Positions 40,101-42,883 are shown, counted from the first letter of the stretch. The stretch: DNA of 64,000 bases from Perognathus longimembris pacificus (GCF_023159225.1 NC_063162.1:88193438-88257437), one strand, 5' to 3'. The notes: a model not told the origin generated them from the sequence alone. A program made the numbers and translations.

Positions 40101-42730
40101 GGCTGGGGATATAGCCTAGTGGCAAGAGTGCCTGCCTCGGATACACGAGGCCCTAGGTTCGATTCCCCAGCACCACATATACAGAAAACGGCCAGAAGCG
40201 GCGCTGTGGCTCAAGTGGCGGAGTGCTAGCCTTGAGCGGGAAGAAGCCAGGGACAGTGCTCAGGCCCTGGGTCCAAGGCCCAGGACTGGCCAAAAAAAAA
40301 AAAAAAAAAAAAAAAACTAAAGATGGGGGCTGGGAATATGGCCTAGTGGCAAGAGTGCTTGCTTTGTATACATGAAGCCCTGGGTTCGATTCCCCAGCAC
40401 CGCATATATACAAAATGGCCAGAAGTGGCGCTGTGGCTCAAGTGGCAGAGTGCTAGCCTTGAGCAAAACGAAGCCAGGGACAGTGCTCAGGCCCTGAGTC
40501 CAAGGCCCAGGACTGGCAAAAAAAAAAAACAACTAAAGATGGTAAACTACACTGAATTTTGCTCTTTTCTTTATTTATTGTCAAAGTGATATTCAGAGGG
40601 GTTTCCATTCCATATGTAAGCCAGTGAATACATTTCTTATCCAACTTGTTACCTCCTCCCTTGCTCTTTTCTTTAAAAATTCACTATACATTATAGATTA
40701 CCAACTACAAAATCTTTCAATAGAACTTCTATTTCAGAACTGTATTCCAAAATAATGGAATATTGCTTCTCTTTCCCAATCTTGAAGGAAAATAAGAGGA
40801 TTTCTTTCACTGCTGAGTCTCTACTGGTCTTAACTTCCTTCTCAAAAAAAATGTTATTTATAAAAGGCATAAGCCACAATCTGACAAGCAGAGAATATGA
40901 TATGATTAAGCTAGAGTGACCCTTTCTCCCTCATTTTCAATACCGTTTTTGTAACCTTGAATTTTAAGACAAATATTCTCTGCACAGGATATGAGAAAAA
41001 TGGGGAAGGAGGATTAAGAAAAAAAGCCTTTAGGGCTGGGAATGTGGCCTAGTGGCAGAGTGCTGGCCTACTATACAAGAAGCCCTGAGTTCTATTCCAC
41101 AGTACCACATATACAGAAAAAAGCTGAAGTAGTTCTGTGGCTCAAGTGGTAGAATGCTAGCCTTGAGCAAAAAGCAGCAGCCAGGGACAATGCTCAGATC
41201 CTGAGTTCAAGACCCAGGACTGGCAAAAAAAAAAAAGTCTTTATAAAACTGCTTTAAAGAAGACATCCTGATATGTGCCATATTTTTAAAGTAGTTTTTG
41301 AGAGTTCTAAAAGCTATCTAACACCATCACTATATCAATGTTTAAAATGCTCTCAACTATGGAAAGGATAAAGCTATCAATTCTCACAGAAAAGTGCTTA
41401 TAAATAAAGCTAAAATTTGCTGTCACCAATGGCTCATGCCTATAATCCTAACTACTTGGAGGCTGAGATCTGGAGGATCTCAGTTGGAAGCCAACCTGGG
41501 CAGAATCTCCTATTAACCAGCCCAAACCTAACCAGCCCAAACCATGCCTGGCCAAGCAGTAGAACACTAGCAGAGAAAGCAAGCAAGCTGAGAACACAGG
41601 AAGGTATGGCAGAAGCTCCTGAGGATCCCCACCAGCAAAAAAGGAAAAAGAAAAAAAAAAAAAAGCTCCATTTGTGAGCCAATGGCTCATCCCTGTAATC
41701 CAATAATACTCAAGAAGCAGAGATCTGAGGATGGCAGTTCAAAGCCAGCTCAGGCAGAAAAATCAGAGGGACTCTTTATCTCCAATTAACTGCCAAAAGA
41801 CAGAAGTATAAATGTGGACACCATAGTAGAGTGCTAGCCTTGAGGAGAAAAGCTCAGGGGCAGAGCTTTAGCCCTGTGAGTTCAAGACCCAGGGCTGGTA
41901 CATTAAAAAAAAAAAAAAAAAAGCTTTTTAAAATTCTGGTTCTAGCTCATCTTAAAAAACTTTTTTTTTTCCATCGGGGCACTGGTGGCTCACACCTGTA
42001 ATTCTACCTACTAAGGAGACTGAGGATCGCCATTCGAAGCCATCCCAGGCAGGAAAATTCATGGGACTCTCATCTCTAACTTCAAAAAGCCAGAAGTGGC
42101 TCTGTGGCTCAAGTGGTAGAGCACTCACCATGAGCCAAAACAAGCTCAGGGACTGGGCCTAGGCTGGGAGTTCAGGCCCCAGAACCAGAAAAGATTCTTT
42201 TTCAACCACATAAAATGGTATAAACAAGGATTACGATTAACCAGAACTTTTTTTTTAAGCTTTAATTTTTGGTTTTACTGAGAAGACATAAAGCCAAGTT
42301 GTAACCGGTTAAGAGAAAGTAGATCATTTTGATCCATAGGAAGAAAAACAAAAACAGTGTTTACTTCGGAAATGCCGCCACTAGCTCTAAGAAGCTGCTT
42401 TCCAAAGAAATGTTTAAGTCTTGGGGCACCGAATATGCGGGAAGGGGAGCCAAGAACTCCATCGTGTTTGAATCCAAATGTCCCCATGGGCACCACAAGC
42501 GGAAATCGGGGCGTTGAAGGCCCTCAGCGGTAGCCGCCCACGCACGCGGCGGAAGGCCTGAAAACAGGCCTCGTCCTTGGTGTGAAGCCCTTAAGACACC
42601 ACCAGCCAGGGAAAAACGGTTGTGGGGACAGCCCCCCCTGCACCCCTGCCCTAGGGAACGTTACCAACCTCTCACTCTCCGTGGCCGCTGCTGCACTTCT
42701 CGAAGCAGCCAACTTCCCCGGGCCCCACAT
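372..42730 (-). CDS. STK31: STK31 (TDRD8), Tudor-domain serine/threonine kinase-like protein; 5' 16 coding exons, 3' end outside window
   Basis: Coding exons (minus strand, in order): 42669-42730, 39624-39670, 39484-39536, 37095-37193, 34233-34307, 32263-32421, 26427-26785, 24300-24474, 22726-22841, 17591-17744, 14740-14862, 5572-5751, 4855-4971, 2768-2887, 1646-1777, 372-473. They sum to 2073 bases (691 codons) with consistent phases and no stop. Visible domains: a Tudor core at about residues 80-135 (CWYRCKV, then VRYIDYGN), an SN-like flank after it (about 166-220), a charged coiled coil at about 295-345, and a helical middle region. The kinase-like domain at the C terminus is not in the window. 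STK31 is a germ-cell Tudor protein associated with piRNA-pathway factors. I identify it by close agreement with the mammalian STK31 sequence as I remember it, exon after exon. Splice sites are GT-AG except one GC donor at 34231-34232. Exon 1 and the exact start are the least certain parts. Confidence 0.95.
683..780 (+). repeat. ID-like tRNA SINE
   Basis: GGGGTTGGAGGTGTAGCTCA is an ID/tRNA A-box start with an AAC-rich tail. Diverged, right half missing. Confidence 0.6.
848..1437 (+). repeat. L1 3' end (lineage-specific 3'UTR)
   Basis: Aligns by eye with the better preserved L1 3' end at 30100-30645: AAAGAAACATAG, AGAAGATCACA, and the terminal AAATGTACTCAT...GTAACTCCTCTTTACATCACC with TTTAAAA tail. 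Diverged. Confidence 0.75.
1646..1777 (-). CDS. STK31: STK31 coding exon 15
   Basis: 132 bases, 44 codons, FKSQIIECLNKKPSVDHLLS ... EKNNLEE. Acceptor TTACTTAG, donor GTAAGG. Confidence 0.96.
1850..2760. other. STK31 intron, no recognisable element
   Basis: AT-rich intronic DNA between coding exons 15 and 14. I see no SINE or L1 signature here. Confidence 0.5.
2768..2887 (-). CDS. STK31: STK31 coding exon 14
   Basis: 120 bases, 40 codons, EQHDADKEIILNTYSQVLQK ... YKDSVE. Acceptor TTATTTAG. Donor GAG|GTTGGA is weak at +3. Confidence 0.95.
2955..3123 (-). repeat. Two old ID-type monomers in tandem, reverse orientation
   Basis: Both contain the reversed pattern of column AAGCATTCTACCACTGAGCT, the second after a T-run at 3025-3042. 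Both diverged. Confidence 0.6.
3474..3548 (+). repeat. (GGAA)n microsatellite
   Basis: About 18 uninterrupted GGAA units, 700 bases from the exon 14 acceptor. Confidence 0.95.
3961..4161 (+). repeat. IDL-Geo-type SINE
   Basis: Full-length tRNA-derived left part plus right part, A-tail, target-site duplication AAAAATGAAAACA at 3948-3960 and 4162-4174. Confidence 0.9.
4177..4628 (+). repeat. Two composite B1-like + Geo-like SINEs, nested
   Basis: The first starts GGCTGGGCACCAATGGCTCA and is interrupted at about 4384 by a second copy (GGGCTGGTGGCTCATACCTG) that runs to about 4628. Confidence 0.8.
4855..4971 (-). CDS. STK31: STK31 coding exon 13
   Basis: 117 bases, 39 codons, VFDLSLEKSLASQDKIDDID ... 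MELSLT. Acceptor AATGAG, donor GTGAGT. Confidence 0.96.
5221..5427 (+). repeat. IDL-Geo-type SINE, young subfamily
   Basis: Starts GGGGCTGGGGATATAGCC, with the diagnostic CGGATACACGAGGCCCTAGG and GAGCGGGAAG. Perfect 16-base target duplication at 5205-5220 and 5428-5443. Confidence 0.95.
5572..5751 (-). CDS. STK31: STK31 coding exon 12
   Basis: 180 bases, 60 codons, DLSTSLEAVYGQAKEG ... AWSQSILK. Acceptor TCTCTAG, donor GTAAAG. The intron before it is about 9 kb and full of repeats. Confidence 0.97.
6091..6293 (-). repeat. IDL-Geo-type SINE
   Basis: Reverse copy with T-run at its left, flanked by CCTAAAAGC on both sides. Confidence 0.93.
6890..7000 (+). repeat. L1 3'UTR fragment
   Basis: GGGAGAAAAATGAGGAAGG and following bases match the L1 tail seen at 10120-10180. 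Confidence 0.5.
7225..7460 (+). repeat. Composite B1-like + Geo-like SINE, old
   Basis: Diverged but ordered matches: CTATAATCAGAGTATC, CTGAAGCCAGCCAGGCAAG, CTCCAATTAATCAGG, and the right part ending CAAGCCCCGAGTACTAGC. Confidence 0.75.
7475..7680 (+). repeat. IDL-Geo-type SINE
   Basis: Full length, A-tail, flanked by AAAGTAAAAGCAT duplications. Confidence 0.93.
7991..8093 (+). repeat. IDL-Geo-type SINE with internal deletion
   Basis: The left half breaks off after GCTTGCCT and resumes at AGAAGCCAGTGACAGTGCTC. About 100 internal bases are missing. Confidence 0.85.
8655..8858 (+). repeat. IDL-Geo-type SINE
   Basis: Full length, A-tail, flanking duplication of about AGGAGAAAATATCA. Confidence 0.93.
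9093..9173 (+). repeat. B1 SINE fragment
   Basis: CACTCAGGAGGATGAGACAAGAGGATTG and CAGTGAGACACAGCC with A-tail, a 7SL-derived monomer. Confidence 0.65.
9200..9900 (+). repeat. L1 3' end split by a SINE
   Basis: L1 3'UTR (ACATTTGAAAGCTAGATCTA, later TTGTACTCATAACCTGACTT). It is interrupted by the SINE at 9543-9757, so the L1 is older. Confidence 0.75.
9543..9757 (+). repeat. IDL-Geo-type SINE inside L1
   Basis: Full length, target duplication AAAGATTGAACTACA at 9528-9542 and 9758-9772. Confidence 0.95.
10028..10262 (+). repeat. L1 3' end (lineage-specific 3'UTR)
   Basis: AACTGGGAGGAAGGAGGGAA then AGAAATGTACTCACTGCCTT and a TGACAACAAATAAA end. Confidence 0.85.
10270..11550. other. STK31 intron, no recognisable element
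   Basis: AT-rich intron 11 DNA. It has a short purine-rich run at 10370-10425 and otherwise nothing I can name. Small ORFs here have no recognisable similarity. Confidence 0.5.
11555..13130 (+). repeat. L1 ORF2 C-terminal end and 3'UTR
   Basis: Order of matches to L1 ORF2: AAACCTGGACATCCATAT, GACAAATGGGATCACATCAA, GAGAAGATCTTTACCAGG, AGATTCCTCAAAAGA, GATGCCCTACAATGGATATG, then the family 3'UTR ending near 13130. Many stops and frame breaks. It is interrupted by the insertion at 12240-12402. Confidence 0.85.
12240..12402 (+). mobile_element. Retrocopied sequence of unknown source inside L1
   Basis: A 163-bp insert ending in an A-run (12391-12402) and flanked by a perfect 16-base duplication, AAGATTCCTCAAAAGA, at 12224-12239 and 12403-12418. 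The body is G/A-rich at its start, then mixed sequence that matches neither SINE family. It has the structure of an L1-mobilised transcript 3' end. I cannot name the parent. Confidence 0.8.
13332..13548 (-). repeat. (GT)n plus reversed composite SINE
   Basis: GT repeat at 13332-13352, then a reverse composite SINE (GGTCTTGGGGCTTAAACT ... AGGCATAAGCCACTAGC). Confidence 0.75.
13560..14310. other. STK31 intron, no recognisable element
   Basis: Contains a 102-codon plus-strand ORF (13829-14137) with no similarity I recognise. It is antisense to STK31 and probably chance. Confidence 0.4.
14312..14548 (+). repeat. Composite B1-like + Geo-like SINE
   Basis: AGCTGGGTATCAGTGGCTCA ... CCAGTACTAGCACCAG. 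It lies about 190 bases downstream of exon 11 in transcript sense. Confidence 0.85.
14740..14862 (-). CDS. STK31: STK31 coding exon 11
   Basis: 123 bases, 41 codons, DEGNILIAERNEVQQKLYM ... RLKTLK. Acceptor TTTCTCCAG. The donor AAG|GTTTGA is a weak match to consensus. Confidence 0.96.
15029..15258 (-). repeat. IDL-Geo-type SINE, young subfamily
   Basis: Long T-run at the left, carries CGTGTATCCGAGGCAGGC and CTTCCCGCTCAAGG, flanked by TCTTTTCTTT. It sits about 170 bases upstream of the exon 11 acceptor. Confidence 0.95.
15758..16048 (+). repeat. L1 3' end (lineage-specific 3'UTR)
   Basis: GTACCCTGGATACTGTATAT, a G-rich tract, AGAAATGTACTCACTGCCTT, ending TGACAATAAAGGG. Confidence 0.88.
16052..16138 (+). 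repeat. (GATA)n/(GACA)n compound microsatellite
   Basis: About six GACA units followed by about 13 GATA units, grown from the A-rich end of the preceding L1. Confidence 0.95.
16187..16345 (+). repeat. B1-like left part of composite SINE
   Basis: GTCATGCCCATAATCCTAGC and AAGCCAGCTAGAGCAGAAAG. The matching right part is at 16505-16615, so about 160 bases of other DNA separates them. Confidence 0.7.
16505..16615 (+). repeat. Geo-like right part of composite SINE
   Basis: GTCTGGCTTAAGTGGTAG ... GGTTCAAGCCTCTGTACCAGC. Confidence 0.65.
17309..17525 (+). repeat. Composite B1-like + Geo-like SINE
   Basis: GCCAGGTGCCAGTGGCTCA ... TCAAGCCCCAGGACTTAC. It ends about 65 bases from STK31 exon 10, on the donor side. 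Confidence 0.85.
17591..17744 (-). CDS. STK31: STK31 coding exon 10
   Basis: 154 bases, RVNISFGNDLSDAIQILNEG ... SCYNE. The first base completes an Arg codon from the previous exon. Acceptor TAAATAG, donor GTGGGT. Confidence 0.96.
17780..18260. other. STK31 intron 9, no recognisable element
   Basis: AT-rich. It contains a short local repeat of the TTCATG...GACTTCATG kind near 17905-17940. Confidence 0.4.
18263..18452 (+). repeat. IDL-Geo-type SINE, small internal deletion
   Basis: Lacks the segment between CTGC and CTCTGGGTTC in the left half. Tail AAATAAATAAATT. Confidence 0.9.
18473..18668 (+). repeat. IDL-Geo-type SINE, young subfamily
   Basis: Carries CGGATACACGAGGCCCTAGG and a GAGGGGGAAG variant. 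It lies directly after the copy at 18263. Confidence 0.95.
18700..19610. other. STK31 intron 9, unidentified sequence with possible old repeat
   Basis: Less AT-rich than its surroundings and without SINE or L1 motifs. The segment around 19300-19345 contains AATAAA next to AG-rich sequence, as old LTRs do, but I cannot identify a family. Confidence 0.3.
19621..19910. repeat. AT-rich TATAGTA-type low-complexity tract
   Basis: Variations on TATAGTACATA and TATATAGTAT for about 250 bases, with many local palindromes. Confidence 0.85.
19935..20995 (+). repeat. HAL1-like or L1 ORF1 and inter-ORF segment
   Basis: A-rich LINE sequence: GAAAGAAAGATCTCAACAAT, AAGCTAAGGGAATTCATAAC, CTGCAGAAGATATTTGAAAG, then GTTAATGGCCTCAATTCTCC, which resembles the start of L1 ORF2 (the NGLNSP motif). 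Old and broken. Confidence 0.65.
21016..21225 (+). repeat. IDL-Geo-type SINE, young subfamily
   Basis: Full length, (AAAT)n tail, perfect 15-base duplication AAAGTGAAAGATGCA at 21001-21015 and 21226-21240. Confidence 0.95.
21311..21517 (+). repeat. IDL-Geo-type SINE, young subfamily
   Basis: Full length, duplication AAAATGAAGTGTC at 21298-21310 and 21518-21530. Confidence 0.95.
21531..22180 (+). repeat. L1 ORF2 3' portion
   Basis: CCTATCTCTCACCCTATACA, ACTTTCTGAATAAACTCCAC, CAAATGCAGATGTTCAATG, GAAATGCAAATCAAAACTAC. A short ID-type fragment (about 21727-21783) is embedded. Confidence 0.85.
22180..22262. repeat. TATA-rich low-complexity tract
   Basis: ATATATAGTATAAATACTAC and similar. It joins two L1 segments. 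Confidence 0.8.
22280..22680 (+). repeat. L1 ORF2 reverse-transcriptase segment
   Basis: AAATCAACTATCCCTATTTG, GATTCTATACCTGTAGG, AGATACAAAATCAACACAC and AATGGGAAGACCTCCTATG are in L1 ORF2 order. It ends about 46 bases short of STK31 exon 9. Confidence 0.8.
22726..22841 (-). CDS. STK31: STK31 coding exon 9
   Basis: 116 bases, QEKATTMDLTKHLES... to ILKEIR. Acceptor CATTTCAG, donor GTATAT. An L1 remnant ends about 50 bases beyond the donor. Confidence 0.96.
22945..23140 (+). repeat. Composite B1-like + Geo-like SINE
   Basis: 5' truncated; CCAGTAATCCTAAGGCTGAG ... GTTCAGGCCCCATAACC. It sits about 100 bases upstream of the exon 9 acceptor. Confidence 0.85.
23428..23668 (+). repeat. Composite B1-like + Geo-like SINE
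   Basis: GCCAAGTATCAGTAGCTCA ... CAAGCCCCACGAATGGCAC with AAAT tail. Confidence 0.88.
23795..23878 (-). repeat. ID-type monomer, reverse
   Basis: GCACTCAACAACTGAGCTAC is the reversed A-box region. Confidence 0.55.
24300..24474 (-). CDS. STK31: STK31 coding exon 8, coiled coil
   Basis: 175 bases, ESLAVGNFNL... to KVEQTAQELQ. The run SLEKIKQDQKLIEENEKLKN has a clear heptad pattern. Acceptor TAACAG, donor GTATGT. Confidence 0.97.
24552..24780 (+). repeat. Composite B1-like + Geo-like SINE
   Basis: TAGCTCACACCTATAGTACT ... CAAGCCCCACAATC. It lies 78 bases from STK31 exon 8, on the acceptor side. Confidence 0.88.
24800..25145 (-). repeat. Old ID-type monomer and B1-like monomer, reverse
   Basis: ID-type at 24810-24895 (ends GCCACTGAGCCATGG). 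B1-like at about 25000-25145 (AGCCTCCTAAGTAGCTAGG). Confidence 0.6.
25245..25360 (+). repeat. B1 SINE
   Basis: CAGGCCAAGGCAGGAAGATG ... GACCTTGTCTCAAAAAA, a classic B1 pattern. Confidence 0.75.
25425..25510 (+). repeat. ID-type monomer
   Basis: GGTTCAAGTGGTAGAGCTCC and GAGTTCAAATCCCACTAC, A- and B-box like. Confidence 0.6.
25515..26400. other. STK31 intron 7, no recognisable element
   Basis: AT-rich intronic DNA beyond exon 7's donor. Apart from a weak ID-like trace at about 26070-26110 I see nothing. Confidence 0.45.
26427..26785 (-). CDS. STK31: STK31 coding exon 7, SN-like flank of the Tudor domain
   Basis: 359 bases, the largest exon here. It encodes GRTFLGSLIFEKEIKMKIKA, then an AEYGGVDIGEEV segment typical of the SN-like fold of extended Tudor domains, then a polar low-complexity stretch to VTFPK. 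Acceptor TATTATAG, donor AAA|GTAAGT. Confidence 0.97.
27072..27162 (+). repeat. ID element
   Basis: GGGGGCTGGGGATCTGGCTC with A-tail; a single ID monomer close to the rodent-wide consensus. Confidence 0.85.
27195..27535 (-). repeat. Old ID-type and B1-type monomers, reverse
   Basis: AGACAGGTGTGCTACCTTGAGCC at about 27228-27250, and CAGTCTTACAAGTTTTC to ATGGCCAAGGCTGGCC further on. Diverged. Confidence 0.5.
27765..28165 (+). repeat. Composite B1-like + Geo-like SINE, interrupted
   Basis: Left part to about 27854, then a reverse IDL-Geo copy, then the rest from about 28013 to 28165. Confidence 0.8.
27855..28012 (-). repeat. IDL-Geo-type SINE nested in a composite SINE
   Basis: Truncated reverse copy flanked by TATGAAATT and TATAAAATT. 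Confidence 0.8.
28185..28335 (-). repeat. IDL-Geo-type SINE with internal deletion
   Basis: Flanked by TAAATATGTGTACTT. About 50 bases are missing between two AGAAG motifs of the right half. Confidence 0.9.
28632..28840 (+). repeat. IDL-Geo-type SINE
   Basis: AGCTGAGAATATGGTCTAGT ... CCACCCAGGACTGGC, AAAT tail. Confidence 0.9.
28938..29188 (+). repeat. Composite B1-like + Geo-like SINE with long A-run
   Basis: AGTGCCAGTGGCTCATATCT ... AGCCCCAGGACCAGCACC, then about 24 A. Confidence 0.9.
29189..29315 (+). repeat. B1 SINE
   Basis: TGGCACATGCTTGTATTCCC ... GACCCTGTCTCAAAA. Confidence 0.8.
29331..29536 (+). repeat. IDL-Geo-type SINE
   Basis: Full length, duplication AAAAGGCTTATATCA at 29316-29330 and 29537-29551. 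Confidence 0.95.
29730..30645 (+). repeat. L1 ORF2 end and complete lineage-specific 3'UTR
   Basis: The best preserved L1 here. A 116-codon frame from 29738 covers the ORF2 C terminus (it includes FLDIYPKDYKQDHTKA and MWYIYTMEFYASIRKNGTA). The 3'UTR follows with a G-rich tract at about 30500-30540 and ends TGACAATAAATTAATTTTAA. Old enough to carry frame damage. Confidence 0.92.
30760..30842 (-). repeat. ID-type monomer, reverse
   Basis: AGCTAGGCAAGCACTCTTGACAG; diverged. Confidence 0.5.
31082..31282 (+). repeat. IDL-Geo-type SINE
   Basis: Full length, 16-base duplication ACATATATCCAGATTC at 31066-31081 and 31283-31298. Confidence 0.95.
31478..31695 (+). repeat. Composite B1-like + Geo-like SINE, plus arm of inverted pair
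   Basis: GCCAAGTGCTAGTAGCTCA ... GGACCGCACCCAG. Confidence 0.88.
31700..31905 (-). repeat. Composite B1-like + Geo-like SINE, minus arm of inverted pair
   Basis: CCTATGCCCTGTCCCTGAGC ... AAGCATGAGTCATTAGC. It abuts the plus copy almost directly. Confidence 0.88.
31985..32165 (-). repeat. Two old ID-type monomers, reverse
   Basis: About 31990-32060 (CTATCGTTGAGCTACCTCC) and 32105-32165 (CTCCACTGAGCTAAATGCC). The second ends about 100 bases from STK31 exon 6. Confidence 0.6.
32263..32421 (-). CDS. STK31: STK31 coding exon 6, Tudor core
   Basis: 159 bases, 53 codons, beginning CLVRYIDYGNTEIL, the hallmark Tudor strand with YIDYGN, and ending QEVTQFDQ. Acceptor TTTTTTCTAG, donor GTAAGT. Confidence 0.97.
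32575..32712 (+). repeat. L1 3' tail
   Basis: GTACTCATTACCTAACTTAT ... CTGTACATCACC ... AACAATAAATTT. Starts about 155 bases upstream of exon 6. Confidence 0.75.
32720..33300. other. STK31 intron 5, no recognisable element
   Basis: AT-rich and A-rich intronic DNA with no SINE or L1 marks that I can see. Confidence 0.45.
33308..33506 (+). repeat. Composite B1-like + Geo-like SINE, plus arm
   Basis: AGCCAGGCACCAAGTGGCTA ... TCAAACCCCAGTACCAGG. Confidence 0.85.
33566..33662 (+). repeat. (CT)n pyrimidine tract
   Basis: CTCTCTCTC then CTCC-rich, about 95 bases of pure pyrimidine on the plus strand apart from a few A. Confidence 0.9.
33663..33878 (-). repeat. Composite B1-like + Geo-like SINE, minus arm
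   Basis: CTTTGGGGCTTGAACTCAGG ... CACCAGTGCCCAGC, with a deletion near the B1 end. Confidence 0.82.
33880..34230. other. STK31 intron 5 start, nothing recognised
   Basis: Flanks the GC donor of exon 5. AT-rich, no repeat recognised. Confidence 0.4.
34233..34307 (-). CDS. STK31: STK31 coding exon 5, Tudor core, GC splice donor
   Basis: 75 bases, 25 codons, IYGGLFSEDKCWYRCKVLKV then INDEK. It holds the first Tudor strands with the aromatic W and Y. Acceptor CTCATAG. The only donor that keeps frame and homology is AAG|GCAGGA, a GC donor rather than GT. Confidence 0.93.
34762..34850 (+). repeat. B1 SINE fragment
   Basis: GGCAGGTCATACCTGTCACC ... AGGCCAGACAAGGC. Confidence 0.6.
35195..35580 (+). 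repeat. L1 ORF2 3' fragment split by SINE
   Basis: CACAATATACCATTACACAC on one side and ATTCTCATACATTGCTGAG with TGTAAACTGGTTCAACA on the other; matches L1 ORF2 C-terminal coding order. Confidence 0.7.
35278..35477 (+). repeat. IDL-Geo-type SINE inside L1
   Basis: Full length, 16-base duplication AAAAATACCAGCAATG at 35262-35277 and 35478-35493. Confidence 0.95.
36085..36240 (+). repeat. IDL-Geo-type SINE, older subfamily, truncated
   Basis: Left half of the GCATGCATGAAGCCCTGGG type with ACATAAACAGAAG. The right half is cut at GGGACAAAGC. Confidence 0.85.
36250..36525 (-). repeat. Old L1 3' fragment, reverse
   Basis: TTAGCATGATGTCTTCAATG ... TTTCCTTTTTAAGGCAAAT resembles the reversed L1M 3' region. 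Confidence 0.6.
36530..36762. repeat. ID-type fragment (reverse) and deleted composite SINE (plus)
   Basis: 36530-36590 reversed ID; 36660-36762 composite SINE whose middle is missing between TTAGGAGAATGAG and CCCAGGTCCTAAGC. Confidence 0.65.
36795..37006 (-). repeat. IDL-Geo-type SINE
   Basis: Reverse copy flanked by AGGATTCAAA. It ends about 90 bases from STK31 exon 4, on the donor side. Confidence 0.95.
37095..37193 (-). CDS. STK31: STK31 coding exon 4
   Basis: 99 bases, 33 codons, SINRNKDI...GNLDSKK. Acceptor TTCCTAG, donor GTGAGT. Start of the Tudor module. Confidence 0.95.
37200..37795. other. STK31 intron 3, no recognisable element
   Basis: AT-rich. It contains a small local repeat, AAATGAGTTCT, near 37331-37355. 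Confidence 0.45.
37801..38003 (+). repeat. IDL-Geo-type SINE
   Basis: Same CTACACATGAAGCTCTGGG variant as the copy at 3961. Duplication AAAAATAGAAGAGAA at 37786-37800 and 38004-38018. Confidence 0.95.
38020..39480. other. STK31 intron 3, unidentified 1.4 kb
   Basis: Free of SINE and L1 signatures. Two overlapping ORFs on opposite strands (38628-38879 and 38830-39048) have no similarity I recognise. It may be an old DNA transposon or plain intron. Confidence 0.35.
39484..39536 (-). CDS. STK31: STK31 coding exon 3
   Basis: 53 bases encoding (V)EDVVGSHVEDAVTFWAQ. Acceptor TTTTAG, donor GTAAAT. It leads into the Tudor region. Confidence 0.92.
39624..39670 (-). CDS. STK31: STK31 coding exon 2
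   Basis: 47 bases encoding LSGIVQVDEDTHYNK, flanked by TTTTAG and GTATTG. A second AG eight bases into the exon (39663-39664) is a possible alternative acceptor, but only the outer one keeps frame with exon 1. Confidence 0.85.
39768..40060 (+). repeat. Composite B1-like + Geo-like SINE plus extra Geo-like piece
   Basis: GCCAGATGCTGATGGCTCGT ... GTTCAAGGCCTCAGAAC, then a second right-part fragment at 40005-40055. Confidence 0.75.
40097..40312 (+). repeat. IDL-Geo-type SINE, young subfamily, first of tandem pair
   Basis: CGGATACACGAGGCCCTAGG and GAGCGGGAAG. Bounded by AAAACTAAAGATG at 40084-40096 and 40313-40325. Confidence 0.95.
40326..40530 (+). repeat. IDL-Geo-type SINE, second of tandem pair
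   Basis: Different subfamily (TGTATACATGAAGCCCTGGG, GAGCAAAACG). Bounded by the same target sequence at 40313-40325 and 40531-40541. Confidence 0.95.
40545..41030. other. STK31 intron 1, no recognisable element
   Basis: No SINE. 40575-40660 may be a trace of a reversed L1 tail (ATTGTCAAAGTGATATTCAG, CATTTCTTATCCAACTTGTTACC). Confidence 0.45.
41036..41236 (+). repeat. IDL-Geo-type SINE, older
   Basis: GGGCTGGGAATGTGGCCTAG ... ACCCAGGACTGGC with A-tail; several changes from consensus. Confidence 0.9.
41415..42195 (+). repeat. Cluster of three composite B1-like + Geo-like SINEs
   Basis: Copies at about 41415-41640 (with a CCCAAACCTAACCAG local duplication), 41672-41915 and 41970-42195. They end about 170 bases from the CpG island. 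Confidence 0.85.
42669..42730 (-). CDS. STK31: STK31 coding exon 1 (start codon exon)
   Basis: Start ATG at 42728-42730 gives MWGPGKLAAS... ending in ATESE plus two bases. Other mammals, as I recall, also start with MW and have ATES just before the first junction. The donor is AG|GTTGGT at 42667-42668. Joined to the next exon it reads ATES-E-S-L-S-G-I-V-Q in frame, which is what decided this donor over a nearby GTGAGA. An in-frame ATG at 42749-42751 would add seven residues. It is directly preceded by an in-frame TAG and has a T at -3, while the chosen ATG has A at -3. Confidence 0.75.
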
Positions 42731-42814
42731 GCTGGCCCCAGCAACCGCCATCTACGAGACTGGCTCTCCACCCACCGCCGGGCACATGCGAGCAGCCACG
42801 CGGCCGTCCAGTAC

Positions 42815-42826
42815 TGCGCATGCGCA
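42815..42826. promoter_or_regulatory. NRF1-type palindrome
   Basis: TGCGCATGCGCA is a perfect 12-base palindrome matching the NRF1 consensus, 85 bases upstream of the STK31 start codon. NRF1 motifs are common near start sites of CpG-island genes, germline genes included. Confidence 0.7.
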
Positions 42827-42833
42827 CCAGACA

Positions 42834-42852
42834 CTCTCGCTACACGCGAGAG
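42834..42852. promoter_or_regulatory. Inverted repeat CTCTCGC-TACAC-GCGAGAG
   Basis: Seven-base arms separated by five bases. The arms are the halves of the TCTCGCGAGA promoter motif, here split by a spacer. Whether anything binds it is unknown. Confidence 0.45.
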
Positions 42853-42864
42853 CAGCCAGCTAGT

Positions 42865-42870
42865 CACGTG
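42865..42870. promoter_or_regulatory. E-box CACGTG, first copy
   Basis: CACGTG within TCACGTGG, 135 bases upstream of the ATG. It is a binding site for USF, MYC/MAX or MGA/MAX. MGA/MAX with E2F6 (PRC1.6) silences many germline genes in somatic cells through such sites. Confidence 0.55.
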
Positions 42871-42883
42871 GCTATCGAAGGCA

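Noticed and set aside
42661..42680. Alternative exon 1 donors GTGAGA (42674-42675) and GTAACG (42663-42664)
   Set aside because: The first loses the ATES-E-S match and gives a poorer join. The second is in the wrong phase for exon 2.
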